64,000 nt of DNA from Devosia sp. 66-14 (GCA_001899085.1 MKVB01000006.1:691867-755866), one strand, 5' to 3'. Positions 51,520 through 60,921 are shown, counted from the stretch's first letter. A program made the numbers and translations. The notes: a model not told the origin generated them from the sequence alone.

Positions 51520-52488
51520 ATGACCATCGCAATCATCGGAGGGACGGGCTTTCTCGGCACCGCCACGGCGAAACGGCTCAGGCAGCGCGGCGCCGATGTG
51601 CTGGTGGTGGCGCGCGGCCAGCACCAGGTGGCGCTGCCCGACGGTGTCAGGTTCGAGAAGGCCGACCGCATGGACGGCGAGACACTGACGCGGCTGCTGA
51701 AGGACAACGGCGTCACCGCAGTCATCGACATTTTCACGATCAGCCTGCGCAACACGCAGCCGGTGATCGAGGCCGCAGGCAAGGCCGGCGCGCGCTATGT
51801 GCTGGTGAGCTCGACCGACGTCTATTCGAACTATGGCGGGCTGCTGAAAAAGGAGAGCCCGGCGATCCGCCCGGAGCCGGCAACCGAGGACTCGCCGCTG
51901 AGGACGCTGCGCTACCCCTACCGGCAGAACGAGCGCCGGCCCAAGGGGATCGAGGACAACCTGTTCGAGGAATACGACAAGATCCCGATCGAGGAATTCG
52001 CCATGGCCGCCGGCGCTCCGCAGGCGACGGTGCTGCGGCTGCCGATGATCTTCGGGCCCGACGACAAGCAGCACCGCTTTGCCTGGGCGATCAGGGGCGC
52101 CAAACGGGGCGAGCCGTTCCGGCTGGACCGGCGCGGCGCCGGCTGGCTCAATTCCTACGCCTATATCGACGACGTGGCGGAAGCGCTGGCATTGGCCGCC
52201 ACCCTGCCCGAGGCCGAAGGTCGGATCTACAACGTGGCGCAACCCTATGTGCGGACGCAGGCGGACTGGGCCCGCACCGTGCTGACGCTGATGGGGGTCG
52301 ACAGCGAGATCGTGCTGGTCGATGCCGATGCCGGCGGGATCCTCGCCGACCGTGCCGACAGCAGCGACCTCAGCTATCCGCTGACACTGGATTCCGCTCG
52401 TATTCGGGCCGAACTGGGCTACAGTGAGATCGTTCCCGAAGAGCAGGCGCTGCGCCGCACCATCGAATGGGAGCTCAGCCAGGGCTAG
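51520..52488 (+). CDS. NAD-dependent epimerase/dehydratase-like protein
   Basis: 322 residues from ATG 51520, preceded by AAAAAGGAG. IAIIGGTGFLGTATAKRL is the extended-SDR nucleotide loop, YVLVSSTDVYSNYGG the Ser/Thr-containing active-site strand, and LRLPMIFGPDDKQHRF and YAYIDDVAEALALA later conserved blocks. The usual catalytic Tyr-x3-Lys is not evident: where it should be, the sequence reads RYPYRQNERRP. It may be a non-catalytic or differently acting member. Confidence 0.85.
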   Translation: MTIAIIGGTGFLGTATAKRLRQRGADVLVVARGQHQVALPDGVRFEKADRMDGETLTRLLKDNGVTAVIDIFTISLRNTQPVIEAAGKAGARYVLVSSTDVYSNYGGLLKKESPAIRPEPATEDSPLRTLRYPYRQNERRPKGIEDNLFEEYDKIPIEEFAMAAGAPQATVLRLPMIFGPDDKQHRFAWAIRGAKRGEPFRLDRRGAGWLNSYAYIDDVAEALALAATLPEAEGRIYNVAQPYVRTQADWARTVLTLMGVDSEIVLVDADAGGILADRADSSDLSYPLTLDSARIRAELGYSEIVPEEQALRRTIEWELSQG

Positions 52489-52553
52489 CTTCCAGACGAT
52501 ACGATCACCTGCCGGGCAAACTCTTGGGTGGGATTGACTCGGGCGCGCGCTAC

Positions 52554-52568
52554 TTTAGTGTCACTAAA
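52554..52568. promoter_or_regulatory. perfect palindromic operator of the XRE-cupin gene
   Basis: TTTAGTG-T-CACTAAA, 15 bases and perfect apart from the central base, lies 15 bases before the GTG start of the XRE-cupin regulator. XRE-cupin proteins commonly repress their own promoter, and this is the strongest short palindrome in the region. Confidence 0.65.
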
Positions 52569-52583
52569 ATCGCGAGGGCGCCT

Positions 52584-53192
52584 GTGCCAGTCTTGAAGTT
52601 TGAAAAGCGTTCCGATCCGGCCGAGGTTGCGGCTCCGATCGACCCCAGCCTTGGGCAGCGTCTGCGCGACCGCCGCAAGGAACTGGGCAAGACGCAGCAA
52701 CAGGTGGCCGAAGAGGCGTCGCTGACGGTCGGTTTCATCTCGCAGATCGAGCGCGGCATCTCCACGCCGTCGCTGGCCTCGCTCTACAATGTGGCCAAGG
52801 CGCTCGAAAGCACGGTGGACATGTTCGTGTCCGCCGCGCCGGCCCGTCATCACAGCGTGGTCAGCCATTCCGGCCAGCGCCAGACCTACAAGGTCGGCGG
52901 CACCTCGCGCTTCTACGAGTTCCTCGAGCGCGGCTTTCCCGACGCCAAGCTCAATGCCTGCCTGTCGCACGTGCCACCCGGACACGCCTCCGAGATGATG
53001 AGCCACGAGGGCGAGGACTTCGTCTATCTCGTCTCGGGCGAGATGCTGTACGAGGTCGATGGCGTCGAATATCGCCTCGGCCCCGGCGACACGCTGCATT
53101 TCGACAGCCGCCGGCCGCATCGCGGCACCAATATCGGCCCCGGCACGGCGCTCGAACTCTGGGTCGGGACGATGCAGCTGTTCCCCGAATGA
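52584..53192 (+). CDS. XRE family regulator with C-terminal cupin
   Basis: 202 residues from GTG 52584. The helix-turn-helix spans LGQRLRDRRKELGKTQQQVA, EEASLTVGFISQIERGISTP. The cupin (about 125-195) has HASEMMSHEGEDFVYLVSGE and LGPGDTLHFDSRRPHRG, giving His ligands for a small-molecule site. Such PuuR-like proteins control amine, amino-acid or peptide uptake. It overlaps the GAF-like gene by four bases and precedes a peptide-type ABC transporter. Confidence 0.94.
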   Translation: MPVLKFEKRSDPAEVAAPIDPSLGQRLRDRRKELGKTQQQVAEEASLTVGFISQIERGISTPSLASLYNVAKALESTVDMFVSAAPARHHSVVSHSGQRQTYKVGGTSRFYEFLERGFPDAKLNACLSHVPPGHASEMMSHEGEDFVYLVSGEMLYEVDGVEYRLGPGDTLHFDSRRPHRGTNIGPGTALELWVGTMQLFPE

Positions 53193-53707
53193 CCGTGATC
53201 GATGCTGCCACCGCCATGAAACTTGCCACGGCCCTCGCGGCCGGACCGACAGAGCTGTTCGCCGTGCTGTCGGGGCTGTTCACCGGCATTCCGGGGGTCC
53301 GCACCGCGACGTTCATCGCGACGGCGCCGGACAAATCGGTGACCCATCGCATCGGCACGTCCAACCCTGTCGACTTCCCGGTGGGCAATGTCGACCCGGT
53401 CGGCGACGATGTGTGGAACAACACCATCCTGGGCGCGATGCGGCCGGTCATCGGCGACAGCGTCGCCGGCATGGCGGCTTTCCTGCCCGAGACGGAGGGG
53501 CTCGTCGCCATGGGCTATGGCGCCTGCTCGTGCTTTCCGATCGTGATTGCGGGCGAGACGCGCGGCGTGGTGGCGCTGCTCGGCGATGCCGGCATCTTCA
53601 CCCCGGCCACGCTGGCCCGAATTGATACCCTTCTACCCATCGCTGCGCTGACCTTCACCTTTGAGGGGATCAGTAAGCTGCCCGATCGGGGCAGCGGACT
53701 GCCCTGA
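53189..53707 (+). CDS. GAF-like domain protein
   Basis: 172 residues. One probable GAF domain: TELFAVLSGLFTGIPGVRTA, then FPVGNVDPVGDDVWNNTI and CFPIVIAGETRGVVALLGDA, then a long helix (ATLARIDTLLPIAAL). No effector domain and no transmembrane segment. Its start overlaps the XRE-cupin stop (ATGA), so both are made together. It might sense the same solute as the cupin regulator or relay a signal to it. Confidence 0.7.
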   Translation: MTVIDAATAMKLATALAAGPTELFAVLSGLFTGIPGVRTATFIATAPDKSVTHRIGTSNPVDFPVGNVDPVGDDVWNNTILGAMRPVIGDSVAGMAAFLPETEGLVAMGYGACSCFPIVIAGETRGVVALLGDAGIFTPATLARIDTLLPIAALTFTFEGISKLPDRGSGLP

Positions 53708-53787
53708 GGGATCAGCGAGAGGTGACGCCTGCGACGACAACCGGCCGCATCAGCCGGAGACTAACGACTTCAACCAGGGAGACTGTC

Positions 53788-55398
53788 ATGCGTTTGTTCA
53801 AGACGCTTATGGCGGTCGCCGTCGGCGCGGTGATGACCGCGTCCGGAGCGATCGCCGAAACGCCCAAGAATACCCTCGTCATCGCCGATGCGATCGACGA
53901 CATCATCACGCTCGATCCGGCCGAAGTGTCGGAAGTCGGCGGCGTGCTGGCCAGCCAGCAGATCTACCAGCCGCTGGTGAGCTTCGACCCGGCCGACCCG
54001 ACCAAGATCACCGGCGTGCTCGCCGAAAGCTGGTCGGTGTCGGAAGACGGCAAGACCTTCACCTTCAAGATGAACCCGAACGCCAAGTTCGCTTCGGGCA
54101 ATCCGGTGACTGCCGCCGACGCCGAGTATTCGCTGCGCCGCGTTATCCTGCTCGACAGCCGCATCTCGTTCATCCTCACCCAGTTCGGCCTGAACAAGGA
54201 CAATGTCGAGGCGAACATCAAGGCGATCGACCCCTCGACCCTGCAGATCGTCGTCGACCAGAAATACGCCCCGAGCTTCGTGCTCTACGTGCTCTCGGGC
54301 TATACCGGCGGCATCGTCGACTCGACCATCGTCAAGCAGCATGAAGGCAAGACCGAAGCCGGCGCCAACGACTACGGCAACGCCTGGCTGAAGGCCGACA
54401 ACTCGGCCGGTTCGGGCCCGTATGTGCTGACCAAGTGGGACCCGAAGGTCTCGATCCTGCTCAGCCGCAACGAGAACTACTGGGGCACCGCCCCGGGCGT
54501 CGACCGCATCTTCCTGCAGCACATGCCGGAATCGGCGACGCAGCGCCTGGCGCTCGAGAAGGGCGATATCGACATCGCCAACAAGCTCGGGCCCGATGAT
54601 ATCGGCGCCGTGTCGGCCAACCCCAATGTGAAGATCCTCGAGGGCGTGTCCTCGACGATGTACTATTTCGGCCTCAACATGCGTAACCCGGCGCTGAGCA
54701 ACCCCAAGGTCGTCGAAGCCATCAAGTATGGCGTCGATTACCAGGGCATCGCCGACACCATCGGCAAGGGCACCATCAAGGTGCACCAGACCATGATCCC
54801 GGATGGGTTCCTGGGCGGTGGCATCAACTACAACCCCTACTCGCTCGACATCGAGAAGGCCAAGGCGCTGATCGCCGAGTCGGGCGTCGCGACGCCGATC
54901 AAGCTGGCGACCGTGGTCTGGAACGTGCCGCCCTACCCCGATTACGCGCAGGCCGTGCAGGCCACCCTCAGCCAGATCGGCGTCGATCTCGACCTGCAGG
55001 TGGTGGATGGCGGCCCGTGGCTCGATCGCTACCGCTCGCACGATCTCGACGTCTGGTTCGGCCTGTGGGGTCCGGACTATCCCGATCCGCACTCCAACGC
55101 CAAGGCGTTCGGCAACCATGACCCGTCCGATCCGGATGGCCAGAAGGGCAACCTCGCCGACCGCTTCGGCTGGAACTCGGGCAAGGTCTCCGAGCTGATC
55201 AACCAGGCCGTGCAGGAGCAGGACGTCGAAAAGCGCAAGGCGCTGTACGACGAGGCACAGCGGCTGCACACCGATACCTCGCCGTTCGTGTTCATGTTCC
55301 AGGACAGCCGCAAGGTTGCCATGCGCTCGAATGTCAACGGCGTCGTGCTCGGCATCACCTTCTCGGACGACCGCTACGGCGGCGTGACCAAGGAATAA
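53788..55398 (+). CDS. peptide/solute-binding protein (SBP_bac_5)
   Basis: 536 residues from ATG 53788, with AGGGAG eight bases before. The signal peptide LFKTLMAVAVGAVMTASGAI is cleaved near AIA. ITLDPAEVSEVGGVLASQQI, GVLAESWSVSEDGKTFTFKM, NSAGSGPYVL-type blocks and LAADLF-like C-terminal order fit the DppA/OppA cluster (here NSAGSG at SAGSGPYVLTKWDPKV). It delivers peptides, nickel or similar solutes to the permeases downstream. Confidence 0.94.
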   Translation: MRLFKTLMAVAVGAVMTASGAIAETPKNTLVIADAIDDIITLDPAEVSEVGGVLASQQIYQPLVSFDPADPTKITGVLAESWSVSEDGKTFTFKMNPNAKFASGNPVTAADAEYSLRRVILLDSRISFILTQFGLNKDNVEANIKAIDPSTLQIVVDQKYAPSFVLYVLSGYTGGIVDSTIVKQHEGKTEAGANDYGNAWLKADNSAGSGPYVLTKWDPKVSILLSRNENYWGTAPGVDRIFLQHMPESATQRLALEKGDIDIANKLGPDDIGAVSANPNVKILEGVSSTMYYFGLNMRNPALSNPKVVEAIKYGVDYQGIADTIGKGTIKVHQTMIPDGFLGGGINYNPYSLDIEKAKALIAESGVATPIKLATVVWNVPPYPDYAQAVQATLSQIGVDLDLQVVDGGPWLDRYRSHDLDVWFGLWGPDYPDPHSNAKAFGNHDPSDPDGQKGNLADRFGWNSGKVSELINQAVQEQDVEKRKALYDEAQRLHTDTSPFVFMFQDSRKVAMRSNVNGVVLGITFSDDRYGGVTKE

Positions 55399-55460
55399 CC
55401 TTGGCGAGGGCATCGCCCTTCGCTACCGCTCAGGTCGCGCGGCCAAGGCCGCGTGATCCG

Positions 55461-55626
55461 TCATCCGGCGCTGCGCGCCACCTTCTCCCGCAAGGGGAGA
55501 AGGCAAACGCGGAGAGGCAAGTGGCTTCTCGGAGATGCATTTGACGAAGATCGTGGCCCGCTTTCACGCCGCACTATCCGCCATCCCTTCTCCCCTTGCG
55601 GGAGAAGGTGCCCGAAGGGCGGATGA
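55461..55626. repeat. intergenic palindrome, CTCCC family, copy 5
   Basis: TCATCCG and CGGATGA are outermost. Within, a 23-base unit beginning CCTTCTCCCGCAAGGGGAGA faces CCTTCTCCCCTTGCGGGAGA, each also able to fold alone. It fills most of the 306-base gap between the binding-protein gene and the first permease gene, where I see no other gene. Inside an operon it may lower downstream expression. Confidence 0.8.
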
Positions 55627-55704
55627 GGGGTCTGCATCGCGACGCGATGCACGCTACGAGCGCAAGCGAGGAGCGATTGCTCGACCGGTTGAAGGGGCAA
55701 CCCA

Positions 55705-56739
55705 ATGAACCGCCCCCTCCGCCTGTTCATCGGCATCGGCTCATGGCTAATCACGGTGGCCATCACGCTGATCGGCCTGGCCGCCCTCACCTTCTTCATC
55801 GGCCGCGTGCTGCCGATCGATCCGGTGCTCTCGATCGTGGGCGAGAAGGCGACGCCGGAAGTGTACCAGAAGGTCTATCTCGAGTTGGGGCTCGACAAGC
55901 CGATCTGGCTGCAATTCTGGGATTATCTCGGCAAGCTGCTGCGCGGCGATTTCGGCACCTCGTTCTCGACTTCGCGACCGGTGCTCACCGACCTGATGAA
56001 TTTCTTCCCCGCAACGCTCGAGCTTTCGACCATCGGGCTGATCATCGGTGTCGTGCTGGGCGTGCCGATGGGTGTCGCCTCGGCCTACTGGCATGAGAAG
56101 TGGCCCGACCATGTGCTGCGCGTCATCGGGCTGGTCGGCTATTCGGTGCCGGTGTTCTGGCTCGGCCTCGTGGGCCTGTTCATCTTCTACTACCTGCTCG
56201 GCTGGGTGTCGGGTCCGGGCCAGCTCGACGTGTTCTATGTCGGGGTGGTCAAGCGGATCACCGGCTCGATCCTGATCGACAGCGCCATTGCCGGCGAGTG
56301 GGAGATCTTCTTCAACGCCATCAGCCACATGGCGCTGCCGGCCATGCTGCTGGGCTATTACAGCCTCGCCTATATTTCGCGCATGACGCGTTCGGTGATG
56401 CTGGACCAGCTGAGCCGCGAGTATGTGCTGACCGCCCGGCTCAAGGGCGCCAGCGAGTTCCGCGCCGTCGCCGGGCATGCGCTGCGCAACGCGGCGATCC
56501 CGCTGGTGACGGTGATCGCGCTCAGCTATGGCGGGCTGCTCGAAGGCTCGGTGCTGATCGAGACGATCTTCTCGTGGCCGGGCATCGGCAACTACATCTA
56601 TTCCTCGCTGTTCGCCGCCGACATGAACGCGGTGCTGGGTGGCACGCTGCTGGTCGGCGTGGTGTTCGTTTTCCTCAACATGCTGAGCGACGTGCTGTAT
56701 CGCGCACTCGATCCGCGCTCACGGGAGTTCGCCAAATGA
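55705..56739 (+). CDS. peptide-type ABC transporter permease, DppB-like
   Basis: 344 residues, six helices. TVAITLIGLAALTFFIGRVL is the first helix, and LDKPIWLQFWDYLGKLLRGD the periplasmic loop after it. The EAA loop is RLKGASEFRAVAGHALRNAA, preceded by MTRSVMLDQLSREYV. It overlaps the next permease by four bases (ATGA). Confidence 0.95.
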   Translation: MNRPLRLFIGIGSWLITVAITLIGLAALTFFIGRVLPIDPVLSIVGEKATPEVYQKVYLELGLDKPIWLQFWDYLGKLLRGDFGTSFSTSRPVLTDLMNFFPATLELSTIGLIIGVVLGVPMGVASAYWHEKWPDHVLRVIGLVGYSVPVFWLGLVGLFIFYYLLGWVSGPGQLDVFYVGVVKRITGSILIDSAIAGEWEIFFNAISHMALPAMLLGYYSLAYISRMTRSVMLDQLSREYVLTARLKGASEFRAVAGHALRNAAIPLVTVIALSYGGLLEGSVLIETIFSWPGIGNYIYSSLFAADMNAVLGGTLLVGVVFVFLNMLSDVLYRALDPRSREFAK

Positions 56740-57638
56740 GCGTCACCCCCGATCTCGTCGACGATCCGAAGCGCGCGGTGCGCGCCGCTCGCTGGGCCGA
56801 GTTCAAGGTCTTCACCCGCCGCTTCATGCGCAACCCGCTCGGCGTGGTCGGGCTGGTCATCGTGGTGCTGCTGCTGGTCTGCGCCGCCTTCGCGCCGCTG
56901 CTGGCGACGCACGATCCGTATCTGCCGAGCCTTGCCGACCGCCTCGCCGCCCCGGGCGCCAATTACTGGCTGGGCGCCGACGAGCTCGGCCGCGACATCT
57001 ATTCGCGCATCCTCTACGGCTCGCGCCTGACGCTGCTGATCGTGGCGCTGGTGATCGTCACTTCGGCGCCGATCGGGCTGATCATCGGCGCCGTCTCGGG
57101 CACGGTCGGCGGCTGGGTCGACGTGATCTTCATGCGCGTCACCGACGTGTTCCTCGCCATCCCCAAGCTGCTGCTGGCGCTGGCCTTCGTTGCGGCACTC
57201 GGGCCAGGCATCGTCAACGCGGCGCTGGCCATCACGCTCACTGCCTGGCCACCCTATGCGCGGCTGGCGCGGGCCGAAGCGCTGATCGTGCGCAACTCGG
57301 ACTATGTCAACGCGGTGCGGCTGGCCGGGGCCAGCGAGTTCCGCATCATCGTGTTCCACGTCATCCCGATGTGCCTGAGCTCGGTCATCGTGCGCATGAC
57401 CTTCGACATGGCGGGCATCATTCTGACCGCTGCAGGCCTGGGCTTCATCGGGCTCGGGGCGCAGCCGCCGCTGCCCGAGTGGGGCGCGATGATTTCCACC
57501 GGCCGCAAGTTCATCTTCGACCAGTGGTGGGTGGCGACGATGCCCGGCATCGCGATCTTCACCGTGTCGCTCGGCTTCAACCTGCTGGGCGACGCCATGC
57601 GCGACCTGCTCGATCCGCATCTGAGGCAGCGCAAATGA
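56736..57638 (+). CDS. peptide-type ABC transporter permease, DppC-like
   Basis: 300 residues from ATG 56736. The first helix is GVVGLVIVVLLLVCAAFAPL. The conserved YWLGADELGRDIYSRILYGSR loop (quoted in part) is the DppC/OppC marker and RLAGASEFRIIVFHVIPMCL the EAA loop. It pairs with the DppB-like permease; its stop overlaps the start of the first ATPase gene. Confidence 0.95.
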   Translation: MSVTPDLVDDPKRAVRAARWAEFKVFTRRFMRNPLGVVGLVIVVLLLVCAAFAPLLATHDPYLPSLADRLAAPGANYWLGADELGRDIYSRILYGSRLTLLIVALVIVTSAPIGLIIGAVSGTVGGWVDVIFMRVTDVFLAIPKLLLALAFVAALGPGIVNAALAITLTAWPPYARLARAEALIVRNSDYVNAVRLAGASEFRIIVFHVIPMCLSSVIVRMTFDMAGIILTAAGLGFIGLGAQPPLPEWGAMISTGRKFIFDQWWVATMPGIAIFTVSLGFNLLGDAMRDLLDPHLRQRK

Positions 57639-58480
57639 GTGCACTGGTCGAGATCGAAAATCTCCACGTCGCCTTCCGCAACGACGAAGGCGGTTACAAT
57701 GACGCGGTGCGCGGCGTGACGCTGTCGCTCGGCCGCGAGAAGCTGGGTATCGTCGGCGAGAGCGGCTCGGGCAAGAGCCTCACCGGCCGCGCCCTGCTTG
57801 GCGTGCTGCCGCCCTATGCGCGGATCAGCGTCGACAAGATGAACTTCGACGGTATCGACCTGAGGTCGGCCAGCCCGAAGCTGCGCCGCTCGCTGCGCGG
57901 CGGACGCATGGGGATGATCCTGCAGGACCCGAAATTCTCGCTGAACCCGGTGATGACCGTCGGCAAGCAGATCGTCGAAGCGATCCGCATCGGCGACCGC
58001 CGGATCTCGGGCAGCGACGCCAGGAAGAAGGCGCTGGGCATTCTGGAGGCGGTGCATATCCGTGAGCCGGAGCGGGTGTTTTCGCTCTACCCGCACGAAT
58101 TGTCGGGCGGCATGGGGCAGCGGGTGATGATCGGCATGATGGTGGTTCGCGAGCCGGACCTGCTGATCGCGGACGAACCCACCTCGGCGCTCGACGTGAC
58201 GGTGCGCACCCAGGTGCTGTCGATCCTCGACGAGCTGGTGACGCGGCGCGGCATGGGGCTGATCTTCATCAGCCACGACCTGAACCTCGTGTCGAAATTC
58301 TGCGACAGGGTGATCGTCATGTATGCCGGCCGCATCGTCGAGAGCATCGAGGCGAGCCGGCTCAGCGAAGCGACCCATCCCTATACTCGGGGGCTGCTGT
58401 CCTGCCTGCCGCATATCGATGGCTCGCTGGAGCCGCTACCGGTGCTCAACCGCGAAGCCAGCTGGGCGGGAGCCGCGTGA
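57635..58480 (+). CDS. peptide-type ABC transporter ATPase, DppD-like
   Basis: 281 residues from ATG 57635, overlapping the permease stop. Walker A is GESGSGKS, the signature LSGGMGQRVMIGMMVV (the usual Q after LSGG is M) and Walker B LLIADEPTSALDVTV. GMGLIFISHDLNLVSKFCDR holds the switch His. It is about 40 residues shorter than E. coli DppD at the C-terminal end, retaining only a short oligopeptide-transporter tail. Confidence 0.95.
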   Translation: MSALVEIENLHVAFRNDEGGYNDAVRGVTLSLGREKLGIVGESGSGKSLTGRALLGVLPPYARISVDKMNFDGIDLRSASPKLRRSLRGGRMGMILQDPKFSLNPVMTVGKQIVEAIRIGDRRISGSDARKKALGILEAVHIREPERVFSLYPHELSGGMGQRVMIGMMVVREPDLLIADEPTSALDVTVRTQVLSILDELVTRRGMGLIFISHDLNLVSKFCDRVIVMYAGRIVESIEASRLSEATHPYTRGLLSCLPHIDGSLEPLPVLNREASWAGAA

Positions 58481-59199
58481 TGCTCGAGATACGTGATCTC
58501 AACGTCGAATTCTCCGGCAAGCTGGCGGTCCGCAACACCAGCTTTTCGGTAGAGGCGGGCGAGAGTTTCGGGCTCGTCGGCGAAAGCGGCTCGGGCAAAT
58601 CGACGATCCTGCGCACCGTGATGGGGCTCAACGCCAACTGGAACGGCAGCATCAGCGTCGACGGCCTCGACGTCCGCAAGATCCCGCGCAAGCAACTGGC
58701 CAGGATGGTCCAGATGGTGTTCCAGGACCCCTACTCGTCGCTGCATCCGCGCTATGTCATCGGCCAGCAGATCGCCGAGCCGATGAAGATCAACGGCATC
58801 GCCAACCCGGAGCGGCGCACGGCGGAACTGCTGGAGCTGATCGGGCTCGGCGCAAAGTTCCAGTTCCGCTTCCCGCACGAACTTTCGGGCGGGCAGCGAC
58901 AGCGCGTCGCCATTGCCCGCGCCCTGGCGCTCAGCCCCAAGCTCCTGCTGCTGGACGAGCCGACCTCGGCGCTGGATGTGTCGATCCAGGCGGAAATCCT
59001 CAACCTGCTCAATCGCCTGCGCAAGGAGCTGGGCCTCACCTTCGTCATCGTCAGCCACGACCTGGCGGTGATCAGCTACATGTGCGAGCGGCTGATGGTG
59101 ATGCGCAATGCCCAGCCGGTCGAGACGCTGACCCGCGAGCAATTGCGATCCGGCGCCATCGCCGAGGACTATACCAAGGCGCTGATCGCCGCGGCCTGA
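58480..59199 (+). CDS. peptide-type ABC transporter ATPase, DppF-like, short
   Basis: 239 residues from ATG 58480. Walker A is GESGSGKST, signature LSGGQRQRVAIARAL, Walker B LLLLDEPTSALDVSIQ. It ends just after YTKALIAA, so the roughly 80-residue C-terminal tail of typical DppF is missing. The core ATPase is complete, so it should still work with the DppD-like partner. Start and upstream stop overlap. Last gene of the transport operon. Confidence 0.93.
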   Translation: MLEIRDLNVEFSGKLAVRNTSFSVEAGESFGLVGESGSGKSTILRTVMGLNANWNGSISVDGLDVRKIPRKQLARMVQMVFQDPYSSLHPRYVIGQQIAEPMKINGIANPERRTAELLELIGLGAKFQFRFPHELSGGQRQRVAIARALALSPKLLLLDEPTSALDVSIQAEILNLLNRLRKELGLTFVIVSHDLAVISYMCERLMVMRNAQPVETLTREQLRSGAIAEDYTKALIAAA

Positions 59200-59211
59200 C
59201 GCGAGGCCTTC

Positions 59212-60921
59212 TCAGGCGGGAGCCTTGTCTGCCATACGGGCAAGGCAGCGCGCCGCGTCGCGCGGACGGCCCAGTTCGCCATAGCGCGAGGCGGCCTCGT
59301 CGAAGGCGGCAAGGGCCCGGACCTCGTGGCCCTGGGCCCGGCGCTGCACGCCTCGGGCCTCCCAGAGCGCGGCCGCCCACGGCCCGCCGTGCCACATGCC
59401 GGCAATGCGCTCGGCATCGGCGAGCCGGCGATCGACTTCCTGCAGCTGCCCCGCCTCGACCAGCGCGATGACCGAGGCCGTGCGGAGCGCCATCGAGCAG
59501 GGCTGGCACGCGCCGTTGGTCAGCAGCCGATCCCCCGCCAGGATGGCCTCGGCCGCCTTCTCGCGGCTGGTGGCGGCGCGCACCGCCAGCGCCTGCATGC
59601 GCATGTTGAGATGCGGCGACAGCCAGGTGGCCTCGGCCTCGCCGAGCCCGCGCTGGATCAGCCGATTGGCGCGCCATTTCTGGCCGCGTTCGAGGGCAAT
59701 CTCGGCGAGCCGTTCGAGCGCCAGGACGCGACCGGCAACGGCGCCGGCTTCCAGCAACAGGTCTTCGGCATCCTCGAGCAGCGCCTCGGCCGCGTCGAGT
59801 TCTCCCGAAAACAGCGCCACTTCGCCGAGCAGCAGGTTGGCCAGACCGCGACCGGCCACGGAGTCGGCCTCGGTGGCGACGGCCAGCAGCTCGCGCGACT
59901 GCTCGGCGATCCCGGCATGGCCATGGGCGCTGCAGAGGCAGAACTCGGACAGGCAGAGATGGCCATCGAAGACGTGGCGCACGAAAGCCGGGCGCGCCCG
60001 CACCCACTCGATGAACTCGGAGCGGAACAGTTCCGGCCAGCGTTGCTGCATATTGGCCGACAGGCCGAGCAGCGCGCTGGCCTGGCCGACTTCCCGCGCC
60101 AGGTTGGCGCCGAGCGCCTGGTCGCGCGTCTCGCGGGCGATCTCGCTGGCCCGGTCGAACTCACCGCTCTGCAGGTGCACCAGGCCCCAGGCGAGCGAGG
60201 CGCGGATGCGGTCGGACGGGTCCGCCTGCTGCGTGCTGGAAAGCGCCAGAGCCTTCTCGTAGAGCGCGATCGCCGCTGCACTGGGCCCCACCCCGAGTTC
60301 GGCGTGCAGATTGTCGCGCAACTGGTTGAACTGGCGGATCGCCTCGACCCGGTTGCCGGCATCGAGGGCCCGCTGCATCAGGGCGCACTGCGCCTGCTCG
60401 TCGGTGGGATCGTGGGCGATCAGCCGCTGCCACAGCCCGCCGGCGCGGAGCAACTCGGCGTAGCGCTGCTGCAGCTGGTAGCGCGGGCCATCGAGCCAAT
60501 CGACATAGATGTCATCGGGCAGCAGCTGGCCGCCATAGAGGTCGGCGGCCCGCTCGAACTCGGCAGGGTCGCGGGATTTCAGCGCCGCCTTGGTGGCAGC
60601 CTCGAACTGCTCGGCGTCGATACTGAGCTCGGCCCCCGGAGCCAGTGAAACGACGTCGTTGCCGAGGGTGATCAATTCCGGCGCGCCCAGGGTGCGGCGG
60701 GCGAAATGCACGGCTTTGCGCAGATTGGCGCCCGCGGCTTCGGCCTCGAGCTCGGGCCAGAACGCCTCCATCAGCTGTTCACGGTGGAGGCGATGCGTCG
60801 GGGTGATGGCGAGGAACTTCACCAGCGCGGCAGCGCGGTCGCGCCGCCAGTCGGCAACCGGGATCGGGCGGCCATCGACGCTGACGCCGAAACGGCCGAG
60901 CAAAGTAATCGAAATACGCAA
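59212..60921 (-). CDS. BTAD-domain (SARP-like) transcriptional regulator
   Basis: 569 residues. The first 95 residues are an OmpR/SARP-type winged helix (MRISITLLGRFGVSVDGRPI, LHREQLMEAFWPE, LRKAVHFARRTLG). A bacterial transcriptional activation domain follows (FERAADLYGGQLLPDDIYVDW and ELGVGPSAAAIALYEKALAL). The remaining 300 residues are TPR-like helices rich in Leu and Ala. It is divergent from the peroxiredoxin gene, suggesting control of the oxidant-defence genes. SARP-like proteins are better known from actinomycetes, but occur in alphaproteobacteria. Confidence 0.88.
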   Translation of the reverse strand: MRISITLLGRFGVSVDGRPIPVADWRRDRAAALVKFLAITPTHRLHREQLMEAFWPELEAEAAGANLRKAVHFARRTLGAPELITLGNDVVSLAPGAELSIDAEQFEAATKAALKSRDPAEFERAADLYGGQLLPDDIYVDWLDGPRYQLQQRYAELLRAGGLWQRLIAHDPTDEQAQCALMQRALDAGNRVEAIRQFNQLRDNLHAELGVGPSAAAIALYEKALALSSTQQADPSDRIRASLAWGLVHLQSGEFDRASEIARETRDQALGANLAREVGQASALLGLSANMQQRWPELFRSEFIEWVRARPAFVRHVFDGHLCLSEFCLCSAHGHAGIAEQSRELLAVATEADSVAGRGLANLLLGEVALFSGELDAAEALLEDAEDLLLEAGAVAGRVLALERLAEIALERGQKWRANRLIQRGLGEAEATWLSPHLNMRMQALAVRAATSREKAAEAILAGDRLLTNGACQPCSMALRTASVIALVEAGQLQEVDRRLADAERIAGMWHGGPWAAALWEARGVQRRAQGHEVRALAAFDEAASRYGELGRPRDAARCLARMADKAPA

